Source: CAIWHR01 sp963724975 | GTDB lineage: Bacteria > Pseudomonadota > Gammaproteobacteria > Burkholderiales > Casimicrobiaceae | Assembly (NCBI GenBank): GCA_963724975.1 | Contig: CAVRXB010000005.1 | Coordinates: 806,001-870,000, forward strand | DNA length: 64,000 bases | Reading direction: 5' to 3' | Shown here: positions 25,929 to 34,885 of the stretch, one piece after another | Layout: every line of letters starts with the position of its first letter | Position numbering within the stretch: the first letter of the stretch is position 1 | The notes under the pieces: generated by a model | Database searches by the model: none | Seen by the model: the letters and a program-made list of their open reading frames with translations, nothing else | What the model was told of the DNA's origin: nothing | Position numbers and translations under genes: made by a program

Positions 25929-26870
25929 TCAGGATTTTCCTCGCGCGACCAGCGTTTCCGCAAAAAGCATCAGACGGCGCAGGGTATCCATCGCCACCGG
26001 GGCCTGATAGCGCAACTCGCATGCAACCGGCACGGGATCTTCGGTCAATTCAATCGCGGACGCGGGAACCCATACGTCGCGCGGAAGGCCGTAGTTGCAG
26101 GCAATCTCCAAAAGGCGATCCTCCGTAAACGACTGGCCCGTGCGCAAGTCCTCGTACAGATCGCGCCAGTGGAACCCGACCGATTTCTCGAGCGCGGGCC
26201 GCGCCGCGTAGGCAAGATAGCCGAGGATGACCTTGCTTTCGAGCTGGCTGCGGCTGCGGACCGGACAATGGGCAACGGAAGCGATGTCCTGGCGCAGGCG
26301 CGCGTGCGGCGGCGCCGCGACGTCGTTCGGCGAGCCGACGAGATGGTTACCCTCGCCGACCCGATCGTCGGGGCGGTCCAGCAACGCTCTCCCGACGATG
26401 ACCTTGTGATACCCCTGCTCGGTGTGGCGCTCGACTCTCAACCTGCGCCGGAGGTGACCGGATCCGAACGGCAAGCCGTCCGCGAACGAATCGGGAACGT
26501 AAGTCGGCCAGTGGGCAACAGCGTGCATTCCAGGCGGCACGTCGCGGAGCGCCCGCTCCACCCGCTCGCGGTCCGGCACTCGGAGGAATTCGTCGGCATC
26601 CAGCGCGAAGACGAAATCAGCGCCCTCTTCCGCCAGCGTCTTCCTGGCCGCTTGCGTGATGCGCAACGATTGCTGGAACGAGGGCTCGTGGTCCTGACCG
26701 ATAGGCAGCGGCAGTCCCTCGCGCCGCAGATTCGTCAGAATCTCCGCCGTGCCATCGAACGAGCCGTGATCGACGATCGCGAGGCCATCGAGGATGCTAA
26801 GATTGTGACGGACGAACGCCTCGATGACGTCGGCCTCGTTGCGCACCATGGCAACACCCCAGAGTCGCAT
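25929..26870 (-). CDS. Glycosyltransferase family 2 protein (Glyco_tranf_2_4-like)
   Basis: A 313-residue protein starting MRLWGVAMVRNEADVIEAFVRHN, the typical opening of the short family 2 proteins that carry this NE-D motif. LAIVDHGSFDGT and FVFALDADEFLRV (DAD metal site) follow. No membrane segment. Substrate unknown. The 64-base gap to the SCO gene downstream of the cox cluster on the same strand leaves open whether it has its own promoter. Confidence 0.8.
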   Translation of the reverse strand: MRLWGVAMVRNEADVIEAFVRHNLSILDGLAIVDHGSFDGTAEILTNLRREGLPLPIGQDHEPSFQQSLRITQAARKTLAEEGADFVFALDADEFLRVPDRERVERALRDVPPGMHAVAHWPTYVPDSFADGLPFGSGHLRRRLRVERHTEQGYHKVIVGRALLDRPDDRVGEGNHLVGSPNDVAAPPHARLRQDIASVAHCPVRSRSQLESKVILGYLAYAARPALEKSVGFHWRDLYEDLRTGQSFTEDRLLEIACNYGLPRDVWVPASAIELTEDPVPVACELRYQAPVAMDTLRRLMLFAETLVARGKS

Positions 26871-26934
26871 GGTCGGTATCTATCCCTGCGCGGCAATGTT
26901 GACGATAGAGACGATGCGTCGTCTCCGTAGTGCG

Positions 26935-27528
26935 TCAGGACTTTGCGGTCCGCAGCACTTCCTTGATGTCGTGCGCGAACACGTCGGGCCCCTGGCCATA
27001 GCCGACGTAGACCCGCAGCTTGCCGTCGGGATCGAAGATGAACGTTCCGGCCGAATGGTCGACTGTGTAGGTCCCCGGCGTCTGGCCCGGCTGCTTCTGA
27101 TAGAGGACCTTGAATTCCTTTGCTGTACGCGCTGTCGCTTCCGCGTCACCGTAGAGTCCGACGAACCGCGGATCGAAAGCCGGCACGTATTTCGACAACA
27201 GCTCCTGCGTGTCGCGGTCGGGGTCCACAGTGACGAACAGGACTTGCACGCGGTCGGCGTCGGCGCCGAGCCGCCTCATCGTTTCCGCGAGCTCGGAAAG
27301 CGTCGTCGGACAGAAGTCGGGGCATTGCGTGTAGCCGAAGAACATGACGACGGCCTTGCCGCGGTAGTCGGCGAGCGTGCGCGGCTTGCCGTTATGGTCG
27401 ATGAGCTGGAAGTCGCGGCCGAACTTCGTTCCCGTCACGTCGGAGGCCATGAACTTCGGGGTGCCCGACCCGCAGGCAATCGCCGCGAGCGCAACCAGAG
27501 CGATGAACGTCGCTTCGAACGGGCGCAT
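26935..27528 (-). CDS. SCO1/SenC family copper-binding oxidase assembly protein
   Basis: A 197-residue thioredoxin-fold protein that delivers copper to, or reduces the cysteines of, the CuA site of cytochrome oxidase subunit II. It has a lipobox (AAIAC, Cys19), the metal-binding CPDFC (Cys69 and Cys73) within MFFGYTQCPDFCP, and the partner His in VDHSAGTFIFDP. Its ATG overlaps the ctaB stop (ATGA), so it is coupled to heme O synthase. It is the last gene of the cox cluster. Confidence 0.92.
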   Translation of the reverse strand: MRPFEATFIALVALAAIACGSGTPKFMASDVTGTKFGRDFQLIDHNGKPRTLADYRGKAVVMFFGYTQCPDFCPTTLSELAETMRRLGADADRVQVLFVTVDPDRDTQELLSKYVPAFDPRFVGLYGDAEATARTAKEFKVLYQKQPGQTPGTYTVDHSAGTFIFDPDGKLRVYVGYGQGPDVFAHDIKEVLRTAKS

Positions 27529-28409
27529 CAGCGCAGGTAATGGTCTACCAGCAGCACCGAGAACAACGCCGCGAGGTACCACACCGAATACTTGAACGTC
27601 GCACGCGCGAGCTCGACGCTATAGTCGCGATAGAGCTGCACGGCGTGGAGCAGGAACACGCCGCCCAGCACCAGCGCGCCCGCGAGATAGATGAGTCCGG
27701 TCATCCGCACCGCGAATGGCAGCAGCGAGACCGCGACCAGCACCACCGTGTAGAGCACGATCATGAGCTGCGTGTAGCGGCGTCCGTGCGTCACCGGCAG
27801 CATGGGCAAGCCCGCCCTTGCGTAGTCTTCGGCGCGATAGAGCGCGAGCGACCAGAAGTGCGGCGGCGTCCAGATGAAGATGATCAGAAAAAGCAGCAGC
27901 GCTTCCGGCGCCACCTCGTTGGTCACTGCCGCCCAGCCAAGGATGGGCGGCATCGCGCCCGATGCGCCACCGATCACGATGTTCTGCGGCGTGGCGGGTT
28001 TCAATAACACGGTATAAACGATCGCGTAGCCGACGAACGTCGCGAGCGTGAGCCACATCGTCAGCGGATTCACGAAATGGAAGAGCAGGAATAGACCGAG
28101 ACCGCCGACGAGCGTCGCGAATACGAGTGTCGACAGCGACGAGATTTCGCCGGCCGGCAGCGGCCGCCTGCGCGTGCGCGCCATCATGGCGTCGATCTTC
28201 TGCTCGACGAGGCAGTTGATTGCCGCGGCGGACCCCGCGACGAGCGCGATGCCGACCGTGCCAAAAACCGCAGGCACGACTGGAGGCAGGCCGGGCACCG
28301 CGAGGAACATCCCGATCATCGCGACAAAAACGATCAGCGAAACGACGCGCGGCTTCGTCAGTGCCAGGAATTGGCGGAACCGGTGTTGCGAAAGGGCGAG
28401 CGTCGTCAT
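27528..28409 (-). CDS. ctaB: Protoheme IX farnesyltransferase (heme O synthase)
   Basis: A 293-residue integral membrane prenyltransferase that adds farnesyl to heme B to give heme O for the oxidase. The polyprenyl-diphosphate site is seen in INCLVEQKIDAMMARTRRRPLP, and the second acidic/aromatic motif in WTPPHFWSLALYRAEDYARAGLPMLPVTHG. About nine hydrophobic segments. It lies between two SCO-like genes and overlaps the downstream one by four bases. Confidence 0.95.
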   Translation of the reverse strand: MTTLALSQHRFRQFLALTKPRVVSLIVFVAMIGMFLAVPGLPPVVPAVFGTVGIALVAGSAAAINCLVEQKIDAMMARTRRRPLPAGEISSLSTLVFATLVGGLGLFLLFHFVNPLTMWLTLATFVGYAIVYTVLLKPATPQNIVIGGASGAMPPILGWAAVTNEVAPEALLLFLIIFIWTPPHFWSLALYRAEDYARAGLPMLPVTHGRRYTQLMIVLYTVVLVAVSLLPFAVRMTGLIYLAGALVLGGVFLLHAVQLYRDYSVELARATFKYSVWYLAALFSVLLVDHYLR

Positions 28410-28416
28410 GAGGAGG

Positions 28417-29067
28417 TCATGAAGTGGTCGAGTAGCCGGACGCGAAGAGCTGCTCGAATTTTACCATCGCGGGACCGAGGCCTCCGATCCGGGACGCCTG
28501 CAGCAAGCGCGTCAGGTCTCTGGCGAGGCCCTTGATATCGGGGTCGGCGGGGTAAGAAAGCACGAGGTTGCCCAGCGGATCGATCAGCCAGATACCAGGT
28601 TGCGCAGGCGGTTGCCCAACAGGCAGCGAGCGAATCATACCAATGGGCGCGAGCGCGATCAGGAGTCCCGGATGTTGCTGGCGCAATTGCGGCGTTGGCG
28701 GCGCGCCGCCGGCATCGAGCCACACGCGGACGATACGGTCGCGCTCCTTGCCCTGCATCGTGTGCGCCTGCCGCATCGCATAGAGCGCGCGTTCGCAAGC
28801 CGCGTCGCAGCCCGCCGTGCCCGCTGCCAGCAGCACCCATCGCCCGCGAAGATCGACGAGCCGAAACGGTGTGCCATCCTCCTGCACGCCTTCGATCGCC
28901 GGCGCCGGGGCGACCTCGAGGAGCGTCCCGTAGTTGACCTGCGCGCTGCGCGGATAAAAGTAATACACCGCGTACGAGGCGACGACGGGGGCGAGGCACG
29001 CCGCGGCGACGAGCAGAATCGTGCGGCGGCTACGTCCAACGGCGCTTCGCTGACTCGCGTCATTCAT
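28417..29067 (-). CDS. SCO-like/thioredoxin-fold cytochrome oxidase assembly protein
   Basis: A 216-residue membrane-anchored protein: one N-terminal hydrophobic segment (TILLVAAACLAPVVASYAVY) and a periplasmic domain. LRGRWVLLAAGTAGCDAACERAL contains a CxxxC (CDAAC) in the position of the SCO copper motif, followed by GIWLIDPLGNLVLSYPA in thioredoxin-like style. The His of classical SCO proteins is not obvious, so it may act in thiol reduction instead of copper binding. This type of gene commonly lies between SURF1 and ctaB in betaproteobacteria. It starts eight bases before the SURF1 stop. Confidence 0.78.
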   Translation of the reverse strand: MNDASQRSAVGRSRRTILLVAAACLAPVVASYAVYYFYPRSAQVNYGTLLEVAPAPAIEGVQEDGTPFRLVDLRGRWVLLAAGTAGCDAACERALYAMRQAHTMQGKERDRIVRVWLDAGGAPPTPQLRQQHPGLLIALAPIGMIRSLPVGQPPAQPGIWLIDPLGNLVLSYPADPDIKGLARDLTRLLQASRIGGLGPAMVKFEQLFASGYSTTS

Positions 29068-29858
29068 CGCCGGACCGTTTGCCGCGTCGCAGATTGAGAA
29101 TGGCCCACAACGCGATCGCGAGCGCGGCGAACGCGTACCACTGGACCATGTAGATCTCATGCTTCTCGACACCGAAATCCGGCGCCGCCCAGTCGCGGAC
29201 GAGGCCGTCGTCGCGTCCTGGAATTATGGTGTCCGTCACCTCGATCAGCACGGGGAGGACCGCCATGCCGGTGGCCGCAGCAAAGCGAGCGGGATCGATG
29301 TTCTGCCGGATGGGTCCACCAGGGGCACCACCTGGGGACCCCCAGGGGACCGCCCGCCGCTTCGTTTGCCAAACGGAAGCCGCCCGTTGCCGGAGCCACG
29401 ATGCGCCCACGCACCGTCACCGTTCCCGGCGGCGGCGCGACCTTCGGGAGCTCGGCACGCGACGCGCCCTGCGGCGTCCATCCACGGTTGACGAGCACCG
29501 CGCGTCCGTCGGCGAGCACGAGCGGCGTAATCACGTCGTAACCGGCATGGCCATCGTGGACGCGATTGTCGAGAAAAATCTGCCGGCGTGGGTCATATTC
29601 ACCCGTTGCGGTGACCGCTCGATAGCGCAGCGCGTTCCAATCCGCCGAAACGGGAAGCTCCGCGAGTGCGACAGGGGCAAGCGCTGCTGCGGTGTCGAAT
29701 CTCGCGCGCAGCGATTCCTTTTCGTGCATGCGCTGCTGCTGCCAGTGGCCCGCCGCGACAAACATTATTACCGCGGCGATCGTGGCCAATGTGGGCAGCG
29801 CGCGCGGCCGAAACCTGCGCGGCAGCGCGCTGTCTGACGAAGGCGCAGGGTTTGGCAT
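29060..29858 (-). pseudogene. SURF1 family cytochrome oxidase assembly protein, interrupted by one +1 insertion
   Basis: SURF1 proteins are two-helix membrane proteins that help insert heme into oxidase subunit I. The first part (LPTLATIAAVIMFVAAGHWQ; IFLDNRVHDGHAGYDVITPL; RAVLVNRGWTPQGASRAELP) and the last part (IRQNIDPARFAAATG; MVQWYAFAALAIALWAIL) lie in different frames. The shift is in a run of five C at 29339-29343; removing one restores about 265 residues. The run sits in a GC-rich inverted repeat (29331-29337 with 29340-29346), a typical site for base-calling or replication slippage. The start at 29858 is the first ATG; a GTG at 29873 is possible. Probably functional if the extra base is an error. 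Confidence 0.82.
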
Positions 29859-29902
29859 CGCAGCGGGGTTCACCTTAAACTGCCTGCCGAGACAAGATAA
29901 AA

Positions 29903-30106
29903 ATGATGAAGTTCATCGTTGTCGCGGGGCTCGTCGCCGTCGTCGCCAGCTTGTTCGCGGCGCTCTACTTCTTTTACCGCGACCACGGACAAGGCACGCG
30001 AATGGTGCGAATGCTCGCCTTGCGCGTCGCGCTGTCGGCGAGCCTTATCGCGTTCCTGGTGATCGCCTACCGCATGGGATGGATCGGGCCAACCGGCCTG
30101 CGGTAG
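29903..30106 (+). CDS. Twin transmembrane protein of the DUF2909 family
   Basis: A 67-residue membrane protein with two hydrophobic segments (IVVAGLVAVVASLFAALYFF and LRVALSASLIAFLVIAYRMG) separated by a charged loop (YRDHGQGTRMVRML). It matches the short DUF2909 proteins found beside oxidase genes in betaproteobacteria. It is read against the direction of the surrounding cox genes, between SURF1 and ctaE. Its role is unknown; a part in oxidase biogenesis is inferred from position. Adjacent ATGs at 29903 and 29906 leave the exact start open. Confidence 0.8.
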   Translation: MMKFIVVAGLVAVVASLFAALYFFYRDHGQGTRMVRMLALRVALSASLIAFLVIAYRMGWIGPTGLR

Positions 30107-30113
30107 ACGAAAG

Positions 30114-30135
30114 GGCCGCACGTTTGCGCGCGGCC
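30114..30135. terminator. Possible shared terminator between the DUF2909 gene and ctaE
   Basis: GGCCGC at 30114-30119 pairs with GCGGCC at 30130-30135, with two more inner pairs across a mismatch. It is followed by TGTTT on the plus strand and CTTT on the minus strand. It lies between two converging genes. The short T-runs make termination uncertain. Confidence 0.35.
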
Positions 30136-30161
30136 TGTTTCCGCCAGTCGCGCCTCAATCG

Positions 30162-31010
30162 TCAAAGCCAATAGACAAGAACGAAGAGCAGCAGCCACAC
30201 GACGTCGACGAAATGCCAGTACCAGGCGGCCGCTTCGAACCCGAAGTGGTGGTCGGGTGTGAAGTGGCCCTTGATGATGCGTGCCAGCATCACGGAAAGC
30301 ATGATCGCGCCGACCGTCACATGAAAGCCGTGGAAACCGGTCAACATGTAGAAGGTCGAGCCGTAGACCCCGGTCGACAGCCTGAGATTCATCGCGTCGC
30401 TGTACGCATGGTGGTACTCGTACGCCTGGAGGCCCAGGAAAATGAATCCCAGGACGATTGTCGCGAACAGCCACAGCTTCAGCTTGCCGCGCTGCTCCGC
30501 CTTGAGCGCGTAGTGCGCGATGGTAAGCGTGAACCCGGACGTCAGCAGGATGAGCGTGTTGATGAGCGGGATGCCGATCGGCGACATCGGCGTGAAGAGC
30601 TCCTGGATGTACGGGCCGTCGGTGGGCCAGGAGAACGTGTAATTGGGCCAGAGCAGTTTCGAGCCGAGGCCCCCGAGGTCGGGCGCAGACTGAGTGCGTA
30701 CATAGAACAACGCGCCGAAGAATGCGGCAAAGAACATGACTTCCGAGAAGATGAACCAGCCCATGCTCCAGCGGAACGACATGTCCACTCTCTTGTTGTA
30801 GCGATGGCCCTCGGATTCGCCGATGACGGTGCCGAACCAGCCGAACATCATCACCAGCAGCACGATGAATCCCGCGAGGACCATCCACGGACCTGGCCCA
30901 AAGTTGTTGAACCAGAACGCCGTGCCCATTCCCATGAGCAGGAGCGCCACCGCGCCAACCACCGGCCACGGCGACGGCTGTGGAACGAAGTAGGGCTTCG
31001 CGGCTTGCAT
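30162..31010 (-). CDS. ctaE: Cytochrome c oxidase subunit III
   Basis: A 282-residue membrane subunit of the aa3-type oxidase with seven hydrophobic segments. Diagnostic stretches are SMGWFIFSEVMFFAAFFGALFY, TLILLTSGFTLTIAHYAL, LGLQAYEYHHAYSDAMNL, GFHGFHVTVGAI and FEAAAWYWHFVDVVWLLLF. It stabilises subunit I and the proton uptake path. It follows ctaG after 51 bases on the minus strand. Length is slightly above the usual 260-270 because of the N-terminal extension (AAKPYFVPQPSPWP). Confidence 0.96.
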   Translation of the reverse strand: MQAAKPYFVPQPSPWPVVGAVALLLMGMGTAFWFNNFGPGPWMVLAGFIVLLVMMFGWFGTVIGESEGHRYNKRVDMSFRWSMGWFIFSEVMFFAAFFGALFYVRTQSAPDLGGLGSKLLWPNYTFSWPTDGPYIQELFTPMSPIGIPLINTLILLTSGFTLTIAHYALKAEQRGKLKLWLFATIVLGFIFLGLQAYEYHHAYSDAMNLRLSTGVYGSTFYMLTGFHGFHVTVGAIMLSVMLARIIKGHFTPDHHFGFEAAAWYWHFVDVVWLLLFVLVYWL

Positions 31011-31061
31011 GAAAACTTCTCCTGGAGCAGCGGGCTCGGGTGAAGTGCGCCCGCCATCTGT

Positions 31062-31601
31062 TTAAGTTTTACCCATACCCTCGACTTCGAAAAACGTGTA
31101 CGACAGCGTAATCGTCGCCATGTCCTTCGGCAGCGACGGATCGACGACGAACACGACCGGCATCTGCCGCGTCTCCCCGGGTTGCAGCACCTGCTTCGTA
31201 AAACAGAAGCACTCGAGCTTGCGGAAGTATTGCGCCGCGTCTCGAGGAGCGTAACTGGGGATCGCCTGGCCGGTCATCGCACGATCGGTTCGGTTCGAAA
31301 TCTCGTAGACGACCTGTCGGACTTCGCCCGGATGCACGCTGACGATCACCTCGAGCGGCCGAAACGTCCAGGGCAGGGTTCTGACGTTCGAGTCGAGCTC
31401 GATGCGCACCGAACGCGCCGCGTCGACCTGGGTATTCCTGATTTCGTCGGCGGTCGCGAGGTTGCGCAAGCCCGTGGCTTCGCAAATCATGTCGTAGAAC
31501 GGCACCAGCGCGTAGCCGAAGCCGAACATGGCGACCACGATGACGCACAACTTGACGAGCAGCGTCCGGTTGTTCCTGCTTGAGGCGCCCGAGTCGCTCA
31601 T
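31062..31601 (-). CDS. ctaG: Cytochrome c oxidase assembly protein CtaG/Cox11
   Basis: A 179-residue membrane-anchored copper chaperone for the CuB site of subunit I. One N-terminal membrane helix (LLVKLCVIVVAMFGFGYAL) precedes a periplasmic Ig-like domain with VPFYDMICEATGL and the copper-binding ECFCFTKQVLQPGE. Length is standard. Its ATG overlaps the stop of the small 65-residue gene (ATGA). Confidence 0.95.
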   Translation of the reverse strand: MSDSGASSRNNRTLLVKLCVIVVAMFGFGYALVPFYDMICEATGLRNLATADEIRNTQVDAARSVRIELDSNVRTLPWTFRPLEVIVSVHPGEVRQVVYEISNRTDRAMTGQAIPSYAPRDAAQYFRKLECFCFTKQVLQPGETRQMPVVFVVDPSLPKDMATITLSYTFFEVEGMGKT

Positions 31602-31795
31602 TTGCGCAGGTTCCTTCCGATGGCGACGACGAGAAACAGAAGCACAGCTGCGCCCATGACCGATACGCCGATTAGCGGACCGCCGAACGCGTGGGCGACG
31701 ATGATGCCAACGAAAAACACTGCCGCGATGCTCGCGAACGCGAGCGCGGTCCGGAGGTTGCGGACATTAGTGCTAGTAGGTTTGCCGGAGTTCAT
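31598..31795 (-). CDS. Small membrane protein of the cytochrome oxidase cluster
   Basis: A 65-residue protein, MNSGKPTSTNVRNLRTALAF, with two hydrophobic segments (FASIAAVFFVGIIVAHAF and GVSVMGAAVLLFLVVAIG). It resembles the short cytochrome oxidase small assembly protein that occurs before ctaG in betaproteobacteria. It overlaps ctaG by four bases. Its translation-start region is duplicated in tandem just upstream (31775-31851), so its initiation is unusual. Confidence 0.78.
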   Translation of the reverse strand: MNSGKPTSTNVRNLRTALAFASIAAVFFVGIIVAHAFGGPLIGVSVMGAAVLLFLVVAIGRNLRK

Positions 31796-31851
31796 CTCAA
31801 AATCGAGCCGGTGGTAGTAGCTTTGACGGAGTTCATCTCAAAATCGAGCCG
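31775..31851 (-). repeat. Tandem duplication of a translation-start region (36-bp units, 41-bp offset)
   Basis: 31775-31810 and 31816-31851 are 36-bp direct repeats differing at two positions. Each includes, on the minus strand, GATTTTGAGATGAACTCCG. The downstream unit contains the real start of the 65-residue gene (31795). The upstream unit starts at 31836 and would encode a 14-residue peptide whose TGA overlaps the real ATG. Confidence 0.85.
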
Positions 31852-31883
31852 CGCGGCTTCACCCGCGTGGCTCGCTTATCCAT

Positions 31884-33485
31884 CTATTTAACCTCAGGAG
31901 GTGTTTCGAACGTGTGATACGGCGCCGGTGACGGCACCGTCCATTCGAGCGTATCGGCACCTTCCCAAGGCTTGGCCGGCGCCTTCTCGCCCTTGCCCAT
32001 CACGCACTTCAGCACCGCATAAAGGAAGATCAGCTGGGAAGCGCCGAACCAGAACGAGCCGATCGAGGCCAGCATGTTCCAATCGGCGAATTGCTGCGCG
32101 TAGTCCGGAATGCGGCGCGGCATGCCGGCGAGGCCAAGGAAGTGCATCGGGAAGAATGTCAGGTTGAACGAGAGCATCGACGACCAGAAGTGAAGCTTGG
32201 CGAGGCGCTCGTCGTACATCGTGCCCGTCCACTTCGGGAGCCAGAAGTACGCGCCGCCGAAGAACGCGAACAGGCTGCCCGCGACCATGACGTAATGGAA
32301 ATGGGCGACGACATAGTAGGTGTCCTGCAACTGGATGTCGACGGGCGTGATCGACAGTACGAGCCCGGTGAAGCCGCCCAGCGTGAAGAGGAACAGGAAG
32401 CCGATCGCGAAGAGCATCGGCGCTTCCAGCGTCATCGAGCCCTTCCACATCGTCGCGACCCAGTTGAACACTTTGACGCCCGTCGGCACGGCGATCAGCA
32501 TCGTCGCGTACATGAAGAACAGCAGTCCGGCGGCCGGCATGCCCACGGTGAACATGTGATGCGCCCAGACGATGAACGACAGGATGGCGATCGCGGCGAG
32601 CGCGTAGACCATCGATGCGTAGCCGAACAGTGGCTTGCGCGAGAACGCCGGAATGATCTGCGAGATGATGCCGAACGCCGGCAGGATGATGATGTAGACC
32701 TCGGGATGCCCGAAGAACCAGAACACGTGCTGGAATAGAACAGGGTCGCCGCCGCCCGCAGCGTTGAAGAACGTGGTGCCGAAATGACGATCGGTGAGAA
32801 GCATCGTCACCGCGCCGGCCAGCACCGGCATCACGGCGATCAACAGGTAAGCCGTGATGAGCCATGCCCAACAGAACAGCGGCAGCTTCATCAGCGTCAT
32901 CCCGGGCGCGCGCAGGTTCAGGATTGTCGTGATGATGTTGATCGAACCCATGATCGACGACGCACCGAGAATGTGGATCGCGAAGATCGTGAGATCCATT
33001 CCCATGCCCGCCTGGACGGTGAGCGGCGGATAGAGCGTCCAGCCTCCCGCGGCGGCACCCCCCGGAACGAACAGCGATGTGACGAGCAGGATCGCGGCAG
33101 GCGGCAGCAGCCAGAAGCTCCAGTTGTTCATCCGCGCGAACGCCATGTCCGGCGCGCCGATCATCATCGGAATCTGCCAGTTCGCGAATCCGACCGCCGC
33201 CGGCATGATCGCGCCGAACACCATGATGAGCCCGTGCAGCGTCGTCATCGAATTGAAGAATTCGGGGTTGACGATCTGGAGCCCGGGCTCGAACAGCTCG
33301 GCGCGGATCAGCATCGCCATCGAGCCGCCGACGAAGAACATCGTCAACGAGAACCACAGGTACATTGTCCCGATGTCCTTGTGGTTCGTCGTCGTCAGCC
33401 AGCGTTTGAATCCCGTCGGATGGTGTGCGTGGCCGTCATCGGCGTGGCCGTATCCGGGGGCGTGATCGTGGGCGACGCTGCTCAT
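31884..33485 (-). CDS. ctaD: Cytochrome c oxidase subunit I
   Basis: A 533-residue catalytic subunit with 12 membrane segments carrying heme a, heme a3 and CuB. Key motifs are FWFFGHPEVYIIILPAFG (CuB His and the cross-linked Tyr), IVWAHHMFTVG (CuB His pair) and YYVVAHFHYVM (heme ligands). The D-channel Asp/Asn region is also typical. A His-rich N-terminus (HDHAPGYGHADDGHAHH) could bind metal ions. The start at 33485 is 20 bases past the ctaC stop. Confidence 0.97.
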   Translation of the reverse strand: MSSVAHDHAPGYGHADDGHAHHPTGFKRWLTTTNHKDIGTMYLWFSLTMFFVGGSMAMLIRAELFEPGLQIVNPEFFNSMTTLHGLIMVFGAIMPAAVGFANWQIPMMIGAPDMAFARMNNWSFWLLPPAAILLVTSLFVPGGAAAGGWTLYPPLTVQAGMGMDLTIFAIHILGASSIMGSINIITTILNLRAPGMTLMKLPLFCWAWLITAYLLIAVMPVLAGAVTMLLTDRHFGTTFFNAAGGGDPVLFQHVFWFFGHPEVYIIILPAFGIISQIIPAFSRKPLFGYASMVYALAAIAILSFIVWAHHMFTVGMPAAGLLFFMYATMLIAVPTGVKVFNWVATMWKGSMTLEAPMLFAIGFLFLFTLGGFTGLVLSITPVDIQLQDTYYVVAHFHYVMVAGSLFAFFGGAYFWLPKWTGTMYDERLAKLHFWSSMLSFNLTFFPMHFLGLAGMPRRIPDYAQQFADWNMLASIGSFWFGASQLIFLYAVLKCVMGKGEKAPAKPWEGADTLEWTVPSPAPYHTFETPPEVK

Positions 33486-33505
33486 CTTGGTGTCTCCGGT
33501 GGGCG

Positions 33506-34648
33506 CTAGCGTGCGGCTTTGATGTCGGAAGGCTGCACAGCTTCGCCGGTATGATTGCCCCAGCTGTTGCGCGTGTACGTGATCACCGCCGCGATGTCGG
33601 TGTCCGAGAGCTGCTTCCACGAAGGCATCGCCGTGGGCTTGCCATCACGCTCGACGCCGTTCAGCACGATCTTGATCTGTTCAGCCTTGGGGCCATTGAC
33701 GACCTTCGAGCCGTCGAGCGGAGGGAATGCCGGCAGCGCGCCTTTGCCGTTCGCCTGGTGGCAAGCGGCGCAGTTGGCCGTATAGACCTTTTCGCCGCGG
33801 GCGACGAGATCCTTGAGCTCCCAAATCTTGTTCGGGTTGTCGGCTGCCGCCGCGACTTCCTTCTTCCTGTCGGCGATCCATTGCGCGTAGTCGTCCTTCG
33901 ACTTGACCTCGACGACGATTGGCATGAATCCGTGCTCCTTGCCGCATAGCTCCGCGCATTGGCCGCGATAGGTGCCGATCTTGTCGGCCTTGAACCACGA
34001 ATCGCGGACAAAGCCGGGAATGGCATCCTGCTTCACGCCGAACGCAGGCACCCACCAAGCGTGAATCACGTCGCCGGCGGTGATCAGCACGCGAACCTTG
34101 GTGTCGACCGGAACCACCATCGGATGGTCGACCTCGAGCAGGTAGTGCTCGCCCTTGGGCGCCAGGTTTTCGATTTGTGCCATCGGCGTCGACAGGTTCG
34201 AATAGAAGCTGACGCCTTCTTCCAGGTAGTCGTAGTTCCACTTCCACTGGTAACCCGTGACCTTGATCGTCATGCCGGGCTCGGACGTATCCTTCATCGC
34301 GAGAACCGTCTTGGTCGCCGGGAACGCCATGAAAAGAAGAATCAGGAACGGAATCACCGTCCAGATGACCTCGACCGCCGCGTTCTCGTGAAACTGATGC
34401 GCCTTGTGCCCGACCGACTTCCGATGCTTGAAGATCGAGTAGAACATCACGCCGAACACGGCGATGAAAATGGCGACGCAAAACCAGAAAATGAACGAGT
34501 GGAGGTCGAACATCTGCCGCGCGATCGGCGTGACCGGGGGCTGGAGGTTCCATTCTTTGGCCGCGAACGTCGCGCCGGGAAACGTCAGCGCCGCTGCCAG
34601 AGTCGCCTGCATGAACCGGACGCCGCCGATGATCTTGTCGCGTACCAT
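33506..34648 (-). CDS. ctaC: Cytochrome c oxidase subunit II with fused cytochrome c domain
   Basis: A 380-residue subunit holding the CuA centre. It has a signal peptide, two membrane helices (FIFWFCVAIFIAVFGVMFYS; VEVIWTVIPFLILLFMAFPA), the CuA ligands in VIHAWWVPAFG and GQCAELCGKEHGFM, and a C-terminal cytochrome c domain with heme motif CAACH and a distal Met in PTAMPSWKQL. The fusion means electrons pass through an attached heme c. It is the first gene of the cox cluster and 237 bases of non-coding DNA lie upstream. Confidence 0.96.
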   Translation of the reverse strand: MVRDKIIGGVRFMQATLAAALTFPGATFAAKEWNLQPPVTPIARQMFDLHSFIFWFCVAIFIAVFGVMFYSIFKHRKSVGHKAHQFHENAAVEVIWTVIPFLILLFMAFPATKTVLAMKDTSEPGMTIKVTGYQWKWNYDYLEEGVSFYSNLSTPMAQIENLAPKGEHYLLEVDHPMVVPVDTKVRVLITAGDVIHAWWVPAFGVKQDAIPGFVRDSWFKADKIGTYRGQCAELCGKEHGFMPIVVEVKSKDDYAQWIADRKKEVAAAADNPNKIWELKDLVARGEKVYTANCAACHQANGKGALPAFPPLDGSKVVNGPKAEQIKIVLNGVERDGKPTAMPSWKQLSDTDIAAVITYTRNSWGNHTGEAVQPSDIKAAR

Positions 34649-34885
34649 GCTTCCCTCGCGCGTGCTGCGTTCGTGTTCAGACCTGCTGTCGATGCGTGCC
34701 AGACGCTTTCATCGCGGCATTCGCGCATCGCGTCGCGATGGCACCGCGCGGAATCCGGGTTCGATTGGCTATCGGAGGGGATTCGGCCGCACGCGCCGCG
34801 CCGGATTGCTGCGAAAGGCGCGAAATCTTAGCACGGAACGCGTCACTGCTGATAGGCGAAACTGCAGTTCCAGGTGCGCACCTCG

